Numbered from the stretch's first letter, positions 1-10,265 are shown. The stretch is DNA of 64,000 bases from Dechloromonas hortensis (GCF_009469765.1 NZ_SSSQ01000002.1:1-64000); one strand, 5' to 3'. A program made the numbers and translations. Notes: generated by a model not told the origin, from the sequence alone.

Positions 1-216
1 GAAATCCTTCATGAAGCCGATGTCGGCCCCGGCGGCGAAGGCTTTTTCATTGCCGGTGATGACGATGCAACCGATGTGGTCATCGGCTTCGAGGGTATCG
101 ATCGCGGCACCGATGCCATCGACCACGTCGTTGTTCAGCGCATTCATCGCTTCCGGGCGATTGATGCGGATCAGGCCGACCTTGCCGATGGTTTCAACCA
201 GAACTACTTGAGTCAT
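1..216 (-). CDS. Enoyl-CoA hydratase/isomerase (PaaF-like), N-terminal part only
   Basis: Only the first 72 codons lie in the window; the gene runs off the left edge. The protein begins MTQVVLVETIGKVGLIRINR and has the crotonase hallmarks 'NRPEAMNALN' and the oxyanion-hole segment 'FAAGADI'. It is the last visible gene of the minus-strand phenylacetate arm. By position and N-terminal pattern the best guess is PaaF, the 2,3-dehydroadipyl-CoA hydratase that works before PaaH and PaaJ, but crotonase paralogs cannot be told apart from 72 residues. The start codon (214-216) has a GGAG-type ribosome site just upstream on the minus strand. Confidence 0.8.
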   Translation of the reverse strand, partial: MTQVVLVETIGKVGLIRINRPEAMNALNNDVVDGIGAAIDTLEADDHIGCIVITGNEKAFAAGADIGFMKDF

Positions 217-292
217 GTCTGCTCTCCAAAAAAATGGCCGCCCGAAAGCGGCCCGAAGTTGCTGCAGGGGTTGTGGCGTTCTTTGAGCCGGC

Positions 293-1438
293 TTACTGGG
301 AAATGGTCCAGTCGCCGCCCTTGACTTCCAGCATGCGGAAGGCTGAGAGGTCGAGGCCCATGTGGTCGGTGGCCGACATATTGAAAGTGCCGCTGGTGCC
401 GACGAAACCCTTGGTCGCTTCGAGCGCGTCGCGGACCTTGGCCTTGTCGGTGGAATTTGCCCGTTTCATGGCGTCGACCGCCAGCATCAGGCCGTCGTAG
501 GCATAACCGCCGAATGTCGACACATCCTGCTTGTACTGGGCCTTGTAGGCCTTGTCATAGGCGGTGACGATCGGTTTCTGCGGGTCGTTGGCGGCCAGTT
601 TCTCGGGAATCAGCTGGGCCGGCGAGGGCAGGCGGACGCCTTCGGCCGCCGGGCCGGCCAGCTTCAGGAATTCGTCGGAAGCGACGCCGTGCGACTGATA
701 GAGCGGTAGCGTGATGCCCAGTTGCTTGTAGTTCTTGGTGACGATGGCCGGACCCTGGCCGAGACCGAAGACGAAGACGGCTTGGACGCCGGCGGTGTTC
801 TTGATCTTGGTCAGCTGCGGGCTGATATCGGTGTCCTTCGGACCGTAGGTTTCGTTGGCGACCAGCGTGACGCCGTACTTGCCGGCAACCGCCTCGGTTT
901 CCTTCTTGCCGGACTGGCCGAAACCGGAGGTTTCGGAAAGCAGCGCCACCTTGCTGATACCGCGCTTCTTCATGTCCTCGAAAACCTTTTCGGCGGCCAT
1001 GCGGTCGGTGTGCGGCGTCTTGAAGACGAACTTCTTGACCGGCTCGACGATGACGACCGCACCTGCCAGCGAGATGAAGGGGGTGCCGGACTTCTCGGCC
1101 AGCGGCACCATCGACATCGTGGCGCCGGTGGTGGTGCCGCCGACCAGGATATCGACCTTGTCGTCGTCGATCAGGCGCTTGGCGAAGCCGTTGGCCTTGT
1201 TGGCATCGCTGCCGTCGTCGTAATGGACCAGTTGCAACTGGCGACCGAGGACGCCGCCCTTCTTGTTGAGGTCGTCGACATACATCTGCAGCGTCTTCAG
1301 TTCCGGGTCGCCGAGGAAGGCGGCCGGGCCGGTGACGGACAGCACGGAACCGATCTTGATCGGCTCGGCAGCAATGGCAGCAAAGGCGCCGACGACCAGG
1401 GCGGTACCGGCAACGAGCTTCTTCATTGTGTGTTTCAT
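293..1438 (-). CDS. ABC transporter periplasmic substrate-binding protein (Liv/Peripla_BP_6 type)
   Basis: This 381-residue protein has a Sec signal peptide (MKHTMKKLVAGTALVVGAFA, cleavage near 'AIAAEP') followed by 'IKIGSVLSVTGPAAFLGDPE', typical of branched-chain-amino-acid-type binding proteins. It probably captures phenylacetate or a similar aromatic acid in the periplasm and delivers it to the LivHMGF-type membrane complex encoded at 11392-15298 on the other arm. It lies between paaJ and the enoyl-CoA hydratase gene in the minus-strand operon and has a GGAGACA ribosome site. The substrate is inferred from context only. Confidence 0.88.
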   Translation of the reverse strand: MKHTMKKLVAGTALVVGAFAAIAAEPIKIGSVLSVTGPAAFLGDPELKTLQMYVDDLNKKGGVLGRQLQLVHYDDGSDANKANGFAKRLIDDDKVDILVGGTTTGATMSMVPLAEKSGTPFISLAGAVVIVEPVKKFVFKTPHTDRMAAEKVFEDMKKRGISKVALLSETSGFGQSGKKETEAVAGKYGVTLVANETYGPKDTDISPQLTKIKNTAGVQAVFVFGLGQGPAIVTKNYKQLGITLPLYQSHGVASDEFLKLAGPAAEGVRLPSPAQLIPEKLAANDPQKPIVTAYDKAYKAQYKQDVSTFGGYAYDGLMLAVDAMKRANSTDKAKVRDALEATKGFVGTSGTFNMSATDHMGLDLSAFRMLEVKGGDWTISQ

Positions 1439-1497
1439 GGGTTTGTCTCCTCCACGGGGTTGTTGTCTGTTACTGCGGTAAAACTTGTTGTGTTTCT

Positions 1498-1524
1498 GTC
1501 ATTCCCGGTCAAGCCGGGAATGAC
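1498..1524. repeat. Short intergenic inverted repeat
   Basis: GTCATTCCCGG and CCGGGAATGAC flank TCAAG between paaJ and the binding-protein gene. It looks like a short member of the repeat family seen at 2760 and 7015. Confidence 0.65.
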
Positions 1525-1533
1525 GCCGGTACG

Positions 1534-2739
1534 TCAAATACGCTCGATCACCATGGCGATGCCTTGCCCGACACCGATACACATGGTGCACAGGGCGTAG
1601 CGGCCGCCACGGCGTTTGAGTTCATAGGCGGCGGTAGTCACCAGCCGGGCGCCGCTCATGCCGAGCGGGTGGCCGAGGGCGATGGCACCGCCGTTGGGAT
1701 TCACGTGTGCCGCGTCGTCGGCCAGGCCGAGATCGCGCAGCACGGCCAGCGCCTGGGCGGCGAAGGCTTCGTTGAGTTCGATGACGTCCATGTCGGCCAG
1801 GGTCAGGCGGGTCTGGGCCAGTACCTTGCGCACGGCGGGGGCGGGGCCGAAACCCATGATGCGGGGCGGCACGCCGGCCGTCGCCATGCCGACGACGCGG
1901 GCCAGCGGCTTGAGGCCATACTGACTGGCGGCGGCTTCCGAGGCGATGAGCAGGGCGCAGGCGCCGTCATTGACGCCGGAGGCGTTGCCGGCGGTCACCG
2001 ACAGTTCCGGGCCATTGACGCCCTTCAGCTTGGCCAGCATATCAACGGTGGTTTCCGGCCGCGGATGCTCGTCGGTGGTGACGACTTTCGGCTCGCCCTT
2101 CTTCTGGGCGATGACTACCGGCACCAGTTCGTCGGCAAAGCGGCCGGCGGCATTCGCGGCGCCCCAGCGCTGCTGCGAACGGACGGCGAAGGCATCCTGG
2201 TCGGCCCGGTTGATCTTGAACTCTTCGGCGACGTTGTCGGCCGTCTGCGGCATCGAATGCGTGTCGTAGAGCTTCTTCATCAACGGGTTGGCGAAGCGCC
2301 AGCCGATGGTCGTGTCGTAGATCGCGGCGCTGCGCGAGAAGGCGGATTCCGCCTTGCCCATGACGAACGGGGCGCGCGACATGCTTTCGACGCCGCCGGC
2401 GATCATCAGCCGGGTTTCGCCGGCCTTGATCGAACGGGCAGCGAGGCCGACCGCATCCATGCCGGAGCCGCACAGGCGGTTCACCGTGGTGCCCGGCACC
2501 TCGATCGGCAGGCCGGCCAACAGGCCGGACATGCGGGCGACGTTGCGGTTGTCTTCGCCGGCCTGGTTGGCGCAGCCGTAGATGATGTCGTCGACGGCCG
2601 TCCAGTCGACCTGCGGGTTGCGTTCCATCAGCGCCTTGAGCGGGATGGCGCCGAGGTCGTCGGCACGCACGCCACTGAGGGCGCCACCGTAGCGGCCGAT
2701 CGGGGTACGGATGGCGTCGCAGATAAAGGCTTGAGTCAT
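1534..2739 (-). CDS. paaJ: 3-oxoadipyl-CoA thiolase (PaaJ/PcaF)
   Basis: The enzyme (401 aa) is an acetyl-CoA acyltransferase of the beta-ketoadipyl-CoA class. It splits 3-oxoadipyl-CoA with CoA into succinyl-CoA and acetyl-CoA, the last step of the phenylacetyl-CoA route. The acyl-accepting cysteine is C90 in '[12 protein letters not shown]'; the C-terminal motifs '[16 protein letters not shown]' and '[10 protein letters not shown]' supply the catalytic His and second Cys. Length matches PaaJ/PcaF. It lies downstream of paaK across a 100-bp gap that holds a large inverted repeat (2760-2825). A PcaF role in the protocatechuate pathway cannot be excluded, but the neighbours favour PaaJ. Confidence 0.92.
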   Translation of the reverse strand: MTQAFICDAIRTPIGRYGGALSGVRADDLGAIPLKALMERNPQVDWTAVDDIIYGCANQAGEDNRNVARMSGLLAGLPIEVPGTTVNRLCGSGMDAVGLAARSIKAGETRLMIAGGVESMSRAPFVMGKAESAFSRSAAIYDTTIGWRFANPLMKKLYDTHSMPQTADNVAEEFKINRADQDAFAVRSQQRWGAANAAGRFADELVPVVIAQKKGEPKVVTTDEHPRPETTVDMLAKLKGVNGPELSVTAGNASGVNDGACALLIASEAAASQYGLKPLARVVGMATAGVPPRIMGFGPAPAVRKVLAQTRLTLADMDVIELNEAFAAQALAVLRDLGLADDAAHVNPNGGAIALGHPLGMSGARLVTTAAYELKRRGGRYALCTMCIGVGQGIAMVIERI

Positions 2740-2759
2740 GAAAATCCTTTCAGCTTTTG

Positions 2760-2825
2760 ACGGTCATCCCCGCGCAGGCGGGGATCCAGCGTCCTTTCTG
2801 GGTTCCCGCCTGCGCGGGAACGACG
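2760..2825. repeat. Large intergenic inverted repeat (CCCGCGCAGGCGGG type)
   Basis: Two arms, ACGGTCATCCCCGCGCAGGC and the reverse-complementary GCCTGCGCGGGAACGACGG region, each with its own small dyad, lie between paaK and paaJ. The pair can fold into one long hairpin. Its close relative is at 7015-7077. Confidence 0.75.
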
Positions 2826-2840
2826 GCAAATAGGGTGTTC

Positions 2841-4166
<1,326 letters not shown>

Positions 4167-4195
4167 GGTTGTCTCCTCTGTTATGTCTGGTCGGC

Positions 4196-4660
4196 TCAGT
4201 CGGCCTGTTGCAGGCCGGCGATCACTTCGCCGCTGATACGATAGCTCTTGCCCCGGAAGAGGGCGATGGTCTTGCCGTGCGTCGTGCGCACGGTGATGTC
4301 ATAGACGCCGGTGCGGCCGGCCGCCGATTGTTCGACGGCTTCGGCTTCCAGCGTTTCGCCTTCCTTGGCCGGAGCCAGGAAATCGATGTGGCAGGCCGAG
4401 GCGACGGTGGTCTTGTTATAGCTGTTGCAGGCATAGGCGAAAGCGGTGTCGGCCAGGCTGAAGATCATGCCGCCGTGGCAGATGTGGTGGCCGTTGACCA
4501 TGTCGCCGCGGACCGCCATGGTCAGCAGCGAGGCGCCGGGCTGGACGCGGACGATTTTGATACCGAGCGCCTGGGCGGCACGGTCGCGGGAAAACATCGC
4601 TTCGGCGGTGGCTTCGGCCAGGGCTTGTGCCTCGGCCGGGTTGAGCTTGTGTTCAGTCAT
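4196..4660 (-). CDS. paaI: Hydroxyphenylacetyl-CoA thioesterase PaaI
   Basis: This is a 154-residue hotdog-fold thioesterase with the PaaI signature 'HHICHGGMIFSLADTAFAYA', containing the HGG turn and the catalytic Asp. Family members hydrolyse ring-hydroxylated phenylacetyl-CoA and dead-end CoA esters, freeing CoA. I chose the start at 4660 (MTEHKLNPAE) because an upstream in-frame ATG would add residues unlike the family. Its start overlaps the end of paaH by a few bases, which suggests translational coupling. Neighbours are paaK and paaH. Confidence 0.92.
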   Translation of the reverse strand: MTEHKLNPAEAQALAEATAEAMFSRDRAAQALGIKIVRVQPGASLLTMAVRGDMVNGHHICHGGMIFSLADTAFAYACNSYNKTTVASACHIDFLAPAKEGETLEAEAVEQSAAGRTGVYDITVRTTHGKTIALFRGKSYRISGEVIAGLQQAD

Positions 4661-6182
4661 GGATCTTCCTTCCGGCGCAGACGGCACGCTGGATCAACGG
4701 CGAAATGCGGTAGCGGTCCTCGCCGTAGCTGGCGCCGAGATTGGCCAGTACGTCGCGGATGGCGGCGACGCCGACGGCATCGGCCCAGGCCAGCGGCCCC
4801 TGCGGATAATTGACGCCGAGGCGCATTGCCGAATCGGCGGCGCCTTCCGAGCAGACGCCCTGGTTAACCGCGTCGGCCGCTTCGTTGGCCAGCATGGCGA
4901 CGGTGCGCATGACGGCCAGTCCGTGAATGTCGAGGAAGCGGGAGACGGCGTAACCGGCTGCCTGCAACAGGCCGACGGCGGCCGAAATGGCAGCGGCTTC
5001 GCACTGTTCGGCGGCGGCGATGGCGAGGCGGGTGGCCTTGCCGTAGTCGAGGGCGAGGTCGATCAGCACGGTATTGGCGACGCCGGATTCAGCGGCGCGT
5101 TGCGTCGCGCTGCGGCCATCGGTGACGTAAAGCGCGGCGCGACCGATTTCGGCGATGCGGCCGTCGGTATCCGGAGCACGGCTGAAGGAAAGGCTGCTCA
5201 GTTGCAGACGCTCGACCAGGCATTCCGCTGCGGTCGACTCGCCAAAAACGGTGATTTTGCCGGCCGGCGTTTGCGGTGCTTCGCTTTGCGGCTCGGGCTT
5301 GACGGCGCCTTCGCGGTAGTCGTAGAAGCCGCGGCCCGTCTTCTTGCCGTAGAAGCCGGCATCGACCAGTTCCTGCTGGATCAGCGAAGGCAGGAAGCGT
5401 TGGTCGTTGTAGAAGGCGCGCCAGACGGAATTGGTCACGGCGAAATTGACGTCGTGGCCGATCATGTCCATCAGTTCGAACGGCCCCATGCGGAAACCGC
5501 CGGCCTCGCGCATCACGGCGTCGATGGTGGCGTAGTCGGCGGCGCCTTCCTGGGCCAGGCGCAGCGCTTCGGCGTAGTAGGGGCGGGCGACGCGATTGAC
5601 GATGAAGCCGGGCGTCGACTTGGCATGGACCGGGGTCTTGCCCCAGGCGGCGGCGGTGGCGAACAGGGTGTCGGCGACCGAACGCTCGGTGGCGAGGCCG
5701 GAGACGATCTCGACCAGCGCCATCAGCGGCGCCGGATTGAAGAAATGCAGGCCGGCCAGGCGTTCGGGGCGCTTCAATTTGGCGCCGATGGCGGTCACCG
5801 AAATCGACGAGGTGTTGGTGCCGAAAATGCAGTCGGCACTGACGATGGCTTCGAGATCGCTGTACAGCGTCTGCTTGGCTTCGAGATTTTCGACGATGGC
5901 TTCGACGACCAGCGCGGCATCGGCCAGGTCGGCCAGGCTTTGCGCGGCGACCAGGCGGGTGCCGGCGGCCAGCGCCGCTTCGGCACTGAGCTTGCCTTTT
6001 TCGGCGAGCTTGGCGAATTGGGCGCGAATGCCGTGGATGGCCTGTTCGGCGGCACCGGGCCGGTTGTCGAGCAGCTTGACCATGTGGCCGGCGGCCGCCG
6101 CGATCTGGGCGATGCCGGCCCCCATGGCGCCGGTACCGACGACAGCGACGATGGCCTGTTGGGGCAGGGGTGGATGACTCAC
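4653..6182 (-). CDS. paaH: 3-hydroxyadipyl-CoA dehydrogenase PaaH
   Basis: About 509 residues. It oxidises 3-hydroxyadipyl-CoA to 3-oxoadipyl-CoA with NAD. The Rossmann motif 'VVGTGAMGAGIAQIAAAAGH' is close to the N-terminus; 'LHFFNPAPLMALVEIV' and 'TPGFIVNRVARPYYAEAL' are classic 3HCDH motifs, and a second 3HCDH C-terminal domain follows, as in PaaH. The start is probably GTG at 6182 (VSHPPLPQQ), 4 bp after the paaG stop; a longer in-frame extension upstream is low-complexity and overlaps paaG. The 3' end overlaps paaI. Confidence 0.93.
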   Translation of the reverse strand: MSHPPLPQQAIVAVVGTGAMGAGIAQIAAAAGHMVKLLDNRPGAAEQAIHGIRAQFAKLAEKGKLSAEAALAAGTRLVAAQSLADLADAALVVEAIVENLEAKQTLYSDLEAIVSADCIFGTNTSSISVTAIGAKLKRPERLAGLHFFNPAPLMALVEIVSGLATERSVADTLFATAAAWGKTPVHAKSTPGFIVNRVARPYYAEALRLAQEGAADYATIDAVMREAGGFRMGPFELMDMIGHDVNFAVTNSVWRAFYNDQRFLPSLIQQELVDAGFYGKKTGRGFYDYREGAVKPEPQSEAPQTPAGKITVFGESTAAECLVERLQLSSLSFSRAPDTDGRIAEIGRAALYVTDGRSATQRAAESGVANTVLIDLALDYGKATRLAIAAAEQCEAAAISAAVGLLQAAGYAVSRFLDIHGLAVMRTVAMLANEAADAVNQGVCSEGAADSAMRLGVNYPQGPLAWADAVGVAAIRDVLANLGASYGEDRYRISPLIQRAVCAGRKIHD

Positions 6183-6186
6183 GCGT

Positions 6187-6981
6187 TCACTCTCCGGTGA
6201 AATCTGGCGCACGCTTGGCCATGAAGGCGGCCACGCCCTCGGCGTAGTCCGGGCTCCAGCCCAGCTCGCGCATGAAGCCGCCTTCCATCGACAATTGCTG
6301 TTCCAGCGTGTGGCCGGGGGCGGCATGCATGGCCTGGCGAGTGCGGACCAAGGCCTTGGTCGGGGCGGTGGAAAGTTGCTTGGCCAGCGCGTCGACCGCA
6401 GCAGTGAATTCGGCATCCTCGACGCATTGCCAGATCAGGCCCCAGTCGGCGGCCTTCTCGGCCGACAGCTTGTCGGCCAGCAGGGCGAGGCCCATGGCGC
6501 GGGCCATGCCGACGCGTTGCGGCAGGAACCAGGTGCCGCCGGTATCCGGAATCAGGCCGATCTTGGAAAAGGCTTGCAGGAAGGAGGCGGACTTGGTGGC
6601 GACGACCAGGTCGCAGGCCAGCGCGACCGAGGCGCCGGCGCCGGCGGCGATGCCATTGACGGCGGCGATGGTCGGTACGCGCAGGTTCTGCAGGCGCAGC
6701 ACGAGCGGCTTGTAGTTGGCTTCGACGACATTGCCGATATCCGGCATCTTGCCGTCCACCATCTGCATGGCGCGGTCGGCGAGGTCCTGGCCGGCGCAGA
6801 AGGCGCGGCCGGCACCGCTGAGGACCAGGACGCGGATGTTCTTGTTGTCTTGGATATGGTCGAGGGCGACACGCAGCTCGGCGTGCATCTCGGTATTGAA
6901 GCTGTTCAGCTTGTCCGGACGGTTCAGGGTCAGGCGGGCGATGCCGGCGTCGACGGTGAAGGTGATGGTTTCAAAGTTCAT
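6187..6981 (-). CDS. paaG: Ring-1,2-epoxyphenylacetyl-CoA isomerase PaaG
   Basis: This 264-residue crotonase isomerises the ring epoxide of phenylacetyl-CoA to the oxepin-CoA. Family features are 'LTLNRPDKLNSFN', the oxyanion-hole segment 'RAFCAGQDLADRAM' and 'GIAAGAGASVALACDLVVAT', with the PaaG-typical 'FSKIGLIPDTGGTWFLP'. Its presence matters: this step requires an upstream ring epoxidase, yet paaABCDE is not here. It sits just upstream of paaH and downstream of paaN across a gap containing a large inverted repeat. Confidence 0.94.
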   Translation of the reverse strand: MNFETITFTVDAGIARLTLNRPDKLNSFNTEMHAELRVALDHIQDNKNIRVLVLSGAGRAFCAGQDLADRAMQMVDGKMPDIGNVVEANYKPLVLRLQNLRVPTIAAVNGIAAGAGASVALACDLVVATKSASFLQAFSKIGLIPDTGGTWFLPQRVGMARAMGLALLADKLSAEKAADWGLIWQCVEDAEFTAAVDALAKQLSTAPTKALVRTRQAMHAAPGHTLEQQLSMEGGFMRELGWSPDYAEGVAAFMAKRAPDFTGE

Positions 6982-7014
6982 CGTTAGCTTTCTTCATGAC
7001 ATTGCAACTCGGAT

Positions 7015-7077
7015 CGTCGTCCCCGCGTAGGCGGGGACCCAGAGGTTTCCGGATTCCCGCCTGCGCGGGAATGACGG
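7015..7077. repeat. Large intergenic inverted repeat, second copy
   Basis: CGTCGTCCCCGCGTAGGCGG and CCGCCTGCGCGGGAATGACG form the arms between paaN and paaG. The element is similar to 2760-2825 in arms and spacing but differs in the central part. Confidence 0.75.
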
Positions 7078-7086
7078 CGTCAGAGG

Positions 7087-8754
7087 TCATACGTGGTAGC
7101 GGCGCTGCACAACGCAGAAGCGGTTGGCGACAAAGGCAGCGTCGGCGTAGGAGGCGTTGGCGGCCGGGTTGCCGCCGGTGCCGTGGTAGTCGGAGTAGGC
7201 GGCCGACTGATTGACGAAGACGCCACCGGTCAGGTTGATCGACAGGGCGACCTTGGAACGCATGGTGGCGGCAGTCATCGCGTCGAGCACGTCGGCCTTG
7301 GTCGAGTAGATGCCGGCGGTCAACGCGCCGTGGGTGGCAATAATGCGTTCGGACAGCGCGATGGCGGCGGCGGTGTCGGCCACCTTGACGATGAAGCTGA
7401 TCGGGCCGAAGCGCTCTTCCATATAGGCCTTCTCGTCGGCGGCGTCACAGGCGAGCAGGACCGGGGTGCGTACTTCCGATTTCGGGAAGTCCGGGTTGTC
7501 GAGTTTGGTCGAGGCAAGGATGACCTTGCCCAGTGCGCCGCTGTCGGCCTCGTTGATGCGCTTCAGGGTATCGGCCGACTGTACGGCGCCGAGCACGGCG
7601 AGGGCGACTTCCGGCTTGCTCAGGAAGCCGGAGACGGCGCGGGCCAGATCGGCGCAGACGTCGTCGTAGGACTTGTGACCGTCTTCCGTCTCGATGCCGC
7701 CGGCCGGCACGAAGATGGCCTGCGAGGTGGTGCACATCTGACCCGAGTACAGCGACAGCGTGAAGGCCAGGTTGCGCAGCATCGGCTTGTAGGCGTCGGT
7801 CGAGTCGATGACGATGTTGTTCACGCCAGCCAGCTCGGCATAGACGCGGGCCTGGCGGCAATTGTCGATCAGCCACTGGCCGAAGACGTTGCCGCCGGTG
7901 AAGTCGATCGATTTGACGGCCGGGTGGGTGACCAGCTTTTGTGTCGTTTCGCGCTGGTCGGCGACGCACAGCGTGACCAGGTTGGGATCGATGCCGTTTT
8001 CGGCGAGCACGGCGCGGATGGTGCGGACGGTGATCGCAGCCGGCAGGATGGCATTGCTGTGCGGTTTGACGATCACGGCGTTGCCGGTGGCGAGCGCGGC
8101 GAACAGGCCGGGGTAGGTGTTCCAGGTCGGGAAGGTGCCGCAGCCGACGACGACGCCGACGCCGTGGCCGACCAGTTCGAAGTGCTTCTTCATGACCAGC
8201 GGCGGGTTCTTGCCCTGCGGCTTTTCCCAGGTCGTTTCGCCGGGCACGAACTTCATTTCACGATAGGCGTAGGCGACGGCTTCGAGGCCGCGGTCCTGGG
8301 CGTGCGGCGCACCGGCCTGAAAAGCCATCATCCAGCCCTGGCCGGTAGTCATCATCACCGAATGGGCCAGTTCGAAGCTCTGTTTGTTCAGGCGATCGAG
8401 AATTTCCAGGCAGATGCCGGTGCGGCCTTCGCTGCCGGCCTTCTGCCAGCCGGTCATTGCCTGCTGGCCGGCGGCGATCAGCGCTTCGTGGTCGCAGACC
8501 GGGTATTGCACATTGAGATCGATGCCGTAGGGCGACTGTTCGCCACCCAGCCAGCCGGTCTGGCCCGGCTGATTCAGTTCGAACTGCCGGCCAAGATGGG
8601 CATCGAACGCTTGCTTGCCATCTTCGGCTGCCGTTTCACCGTAAGTCTTCGGGCTGGGCATCTCGTTATAGGCCGACCAGTAACCACGGGTGTGGATGGC
8701 ATTGAGGGCGCCGTCGAGCGTGGCGCGGTGCTTTTCGAGTAGTTGAACGGACAT
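7087..8754 (-). CDS. paaN: PaaN-type aldehyde dehydrogenase of phenylacetate degradation
   Basis: The 555-residue protein belongs to the aldehyde dehydrogenase superfamily (PaaN type). Visible are the NAD-site stretch 'GVVVGCGTFPTWNTYPGLFA', the glutamate region 'ARVYAELAGVNNIV' and the catalytic Cys in 'YSGQMCTTSQ'. It most likely oxidises the aldehyde formed after ring opening of oxepin-CoA. E. coli PaaZ is longer because it carries a C-terminal MaoC-like hydrolase domain, which is missing here, so ring opening needs another protein. The start at 8754 (MSVQLLEKH) has GGAG at good distance; a 32-residue upstream extension would run into the control region. First gene of the minus arm. Confidence 0.88.
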   Translation of the reverse strand: MSVQLLEKHRATLDGALNAIHTRGYWSAYNEMPSPKTYGETAAEDGKQAFDAHLGRQFELNQPGQTGWLGGEQSPYGIDLNVQYPVCDHEALIAAGQQAMTGWQKAGSEGRTGICLEILDRLNKQSFELAHSVMMTTGQGWMMAFQAGAPHAQDRGLEAVAYAYREMKFVPGETTWEKPQGKNPPLVMKKHFELVGHGVGVVVGCGTFPTWNTYPGLFAALATGNAVIVKPHSNAILPAAITVRTIRAVLAENGIDPNLVTLCVADQRETTQKLVTHPAVKSIDFTGGNVFGQWLIDNCRQARVYAELAGVNNIVIDSTDAYKPMLRNLAFTLSLYSGQMCTTSQAIFVPAGGIETEDGHKSYDDVCADLARAVSGFLSKPEVALAVLGAVQSADTLKRINEADSGALGKVILASTKLDNPDFPKSEVRTPVLLACDAADEKAYMEERFGPISFIVKVADTAAAIALSERIIATHGALTAGIYSTKADVLDAMTAATMRSKVALSINLTGGVFVNQSAAYSDYHGTGGNPAANASYADAAFVANRFCVVQRRYHV

Positions 8755-8816
8755 CGGTATCTCCATGGAGGCGTTGTTCTTTGTCAGGTGTGCGCCGGGC
8801 AGCACCAATCTACTTG

Positions 8817-9057
8817 CACGATACGAACTAAGTTTATTTTTGTCAAACAAAAGTATCGTAAAAAATACACTGTTTTCGTATTCCGTTTAGAGAAAAAGAT
8901 TACGAAGAAAGATAATTTATACAAAAAAACAAATAGATACGAATTTTAAATTTGATGTGTTGTTTGAGTATTCTGAAATGAGGAATTTGTTCCCCATGAA
9001 ATTTTTAACGATACGATACAAAAAATGTTGACACATCGTATTCATCGGTATCATTAT
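8817..9057 (+). promoter_or_regulatory. Divergent promoter/operator region with repeated GATACGA boxes
   Basis: The gene-free 378-bp gap between paaN and the oxygenase gene is strongly AT-rich against its GC-rich surroundings. Related boxes occur at 8819-8827 (CGATACGAA), 8853-8860 (GTATCGTA), 8876-8883 (TCGTATTC), 8936-8944 (GATACGAAT), 9008-9019 (ACGATACGATAC) and 9035-9043 (ATCGTATTC). On the minus strand TTGACA (8846-8841) and TATCGT (8823-8818) form a 17-bp-spaced promoter for paaN with a box over the -10. On the plus strand TTGACA (9028-9033) with CATTAT (9052-9057) lies between the last two boxes. The regulator is not encoded in the window. Nothing else was recognised here. Confidence 0.6.
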
Positions 9058-9132
9058 TCAACCAACGCCACACGCCCTGTCGGGTGGCAGATCAACCTGA
9101 TGATTAAATTCCTACCTAGAGGAGACAGAGAC

Positions 9133-10161
9133 ATGGCTAGCAACAAGGAACGTTTTGCCGACAAGATGGAATTCCCGCCGGAAATCCAGCAGCCCAACAT
9201 CTATCCGCTGTCCTGGAACAGCAAGACCAAGAAGCTGCAGGAAGTCTGGGAAGCCTCGCTGCGTGAGAACTGGGATCCGGAAAAGCTGCCCTGGGATACG
9301 CTGGATGTAGACAGCTACACCTGGGAAGAGCGCGAATCCATCGCCTACTGGTGGAGCCTGCTCTCGGTGTTCGACGCCTCGGCCCCGCCGGTCTTCGCCG
9401 AAGCGCTGATCAAGACCTATGAAGTGCATGAGGAAGATCCGGTTCGCAAATGCTTCTTCTCGGTGACCCGCGACGAGCAGAACCACGAAATCATGTGCGG
9501 CCTGGCCATCACCAAGCTGCTCGGCCATCCGGACCCGATCACCTACGAGCCGAAGACCGACCTCGGTCGTCGCCTGCAGAAGAACGTCAAATGGCTGTAC
9601 TTCAACGGCGCCCGCTACTGGACCGGCTACAAGCAGGCCGTGCCGAAGTACGACCTGGCCGTGCTGTTCAGCTCCTTCCTGATGGGCGAAATCGCTGCCG
9701 CCACCATCTTCAAGCAGATGTTCGACAACTCCCGTGAAGCCGTCTTCAAGGAAGGCTTCAAGAACATCGGCCGCGACGAAGGCCGCCACATGGCGATCTG
9801 CATGGCGGTGATGGAACGCGATTACCCGGGCCTCAAGGAAGAGACCAAGGCCGTCGTCACCAAGCAGATCCGCGCCGGCTACCTGTTCCTGTCGGCCGTG
9901 CTGTTCGAGCCGCCGATGGAATTCTGGGACCTGCCGGAAGACTTCATCGCCAACCAGCGTGAAGGCGAGGAAGTGGCCCGCGGCGCCGGTTTCGGCATCC
10001 CGAGCTACGAAGCCAAGCTGGAAAACTGGAAAAACGCGATGATCAACCTGAAGGGCGTGCTCGACCGCTACAACATTCCGTTCCCGGCCATCCCGGAAGT
10101 CGGCATTACCGGCCAGGAAGTCAGCGAAATCGACATGGAAGACATCATTCCGGTCTTCTGA
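9133..10161 (+). CDS. Ferritin-like diiron oxygenase, candidate ring-oxygenating component for an aryl-CoA
   Basis: The 342-residue protein shows a full class-I diiron ligand set in ferritin-like order: E90, E115-x-x-H118 ('RDEQNHE'), E186 and E216-x-x-H219 ('RDEGRHM'). It is rich in Trp and Tyr, has no signal peptide and is too short for BoxB (about 470 aa). Its sequence does not look like PaaA, whose motifs are 'DEAGH' and 'EESFH'. The start at 9133 (MASNKERF) has AGAGGAG at the right distance. A matching reductase follows about 100 bp downstream, and the divergent operon encodes paaN, G, H, I, K and J but no paaABCDE. I infer an oxygenase acting on phenylacetyl-CoA or a close analogue. Function is unproven. 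Confidence 0.72.
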   Translation: MASNKERFADKMEFPPEIQQPNIYPLSWNSKTKKLQEVWEASLRENWDPEKLPWDTLDVDSYTWEERESIAYWWSLLSVFDASAPPVFAEALIKTYEVHEEDPVRKCFFSVTRDEQNHEIMCGLAITKLLGHPDPITYEPKTDLGRRLQKNVKWLYFNGARYWTGYKQAVPKYDLAVLFSSFLMGEIAAATIFKQMFDNSREAVFKEGFKNIGRDEGRHMAICMAVMERDYPGLKEETKAVVTKQIRAGYLFLSAVLFEPPMEFWDLPEDFIANQREGEEVARGAGFGIPSYEAKLENWKNAMINLKGVLDRYNIPFPAIPEVGITGQEVSEIDMEDIIPVF

Positions 10162-10265
10162 GACCTGAATTGATGCAATAGCAGCAATTGCTCCGGCCGG
10201 CGCCCCGAACAAGGGTGCCGGCCTTGCCGCAACAGAGAAACCAAGACAAATAAAGGGGAAGACAA

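Noticed and set aside
722..2760. Long plus-strand open frames opposite the binding-protein and paaJ genes
   Set aside because: They mirror the codon pattern of the true minus-strand genes, are low-complexity (Gly/Ala/Asp/His-rich) and match no family. High GC keeps antisense frames open throughout the window.
9133..10161. Calling the diiron protein BoxB, PaaA or ribonucleotide reductase R2
   Set aside because: It is much shorter than BoxB, its ExxH motifs and surroundings differ from PaaA, and it lacks a partner R1 gene; a neutral name is safer.
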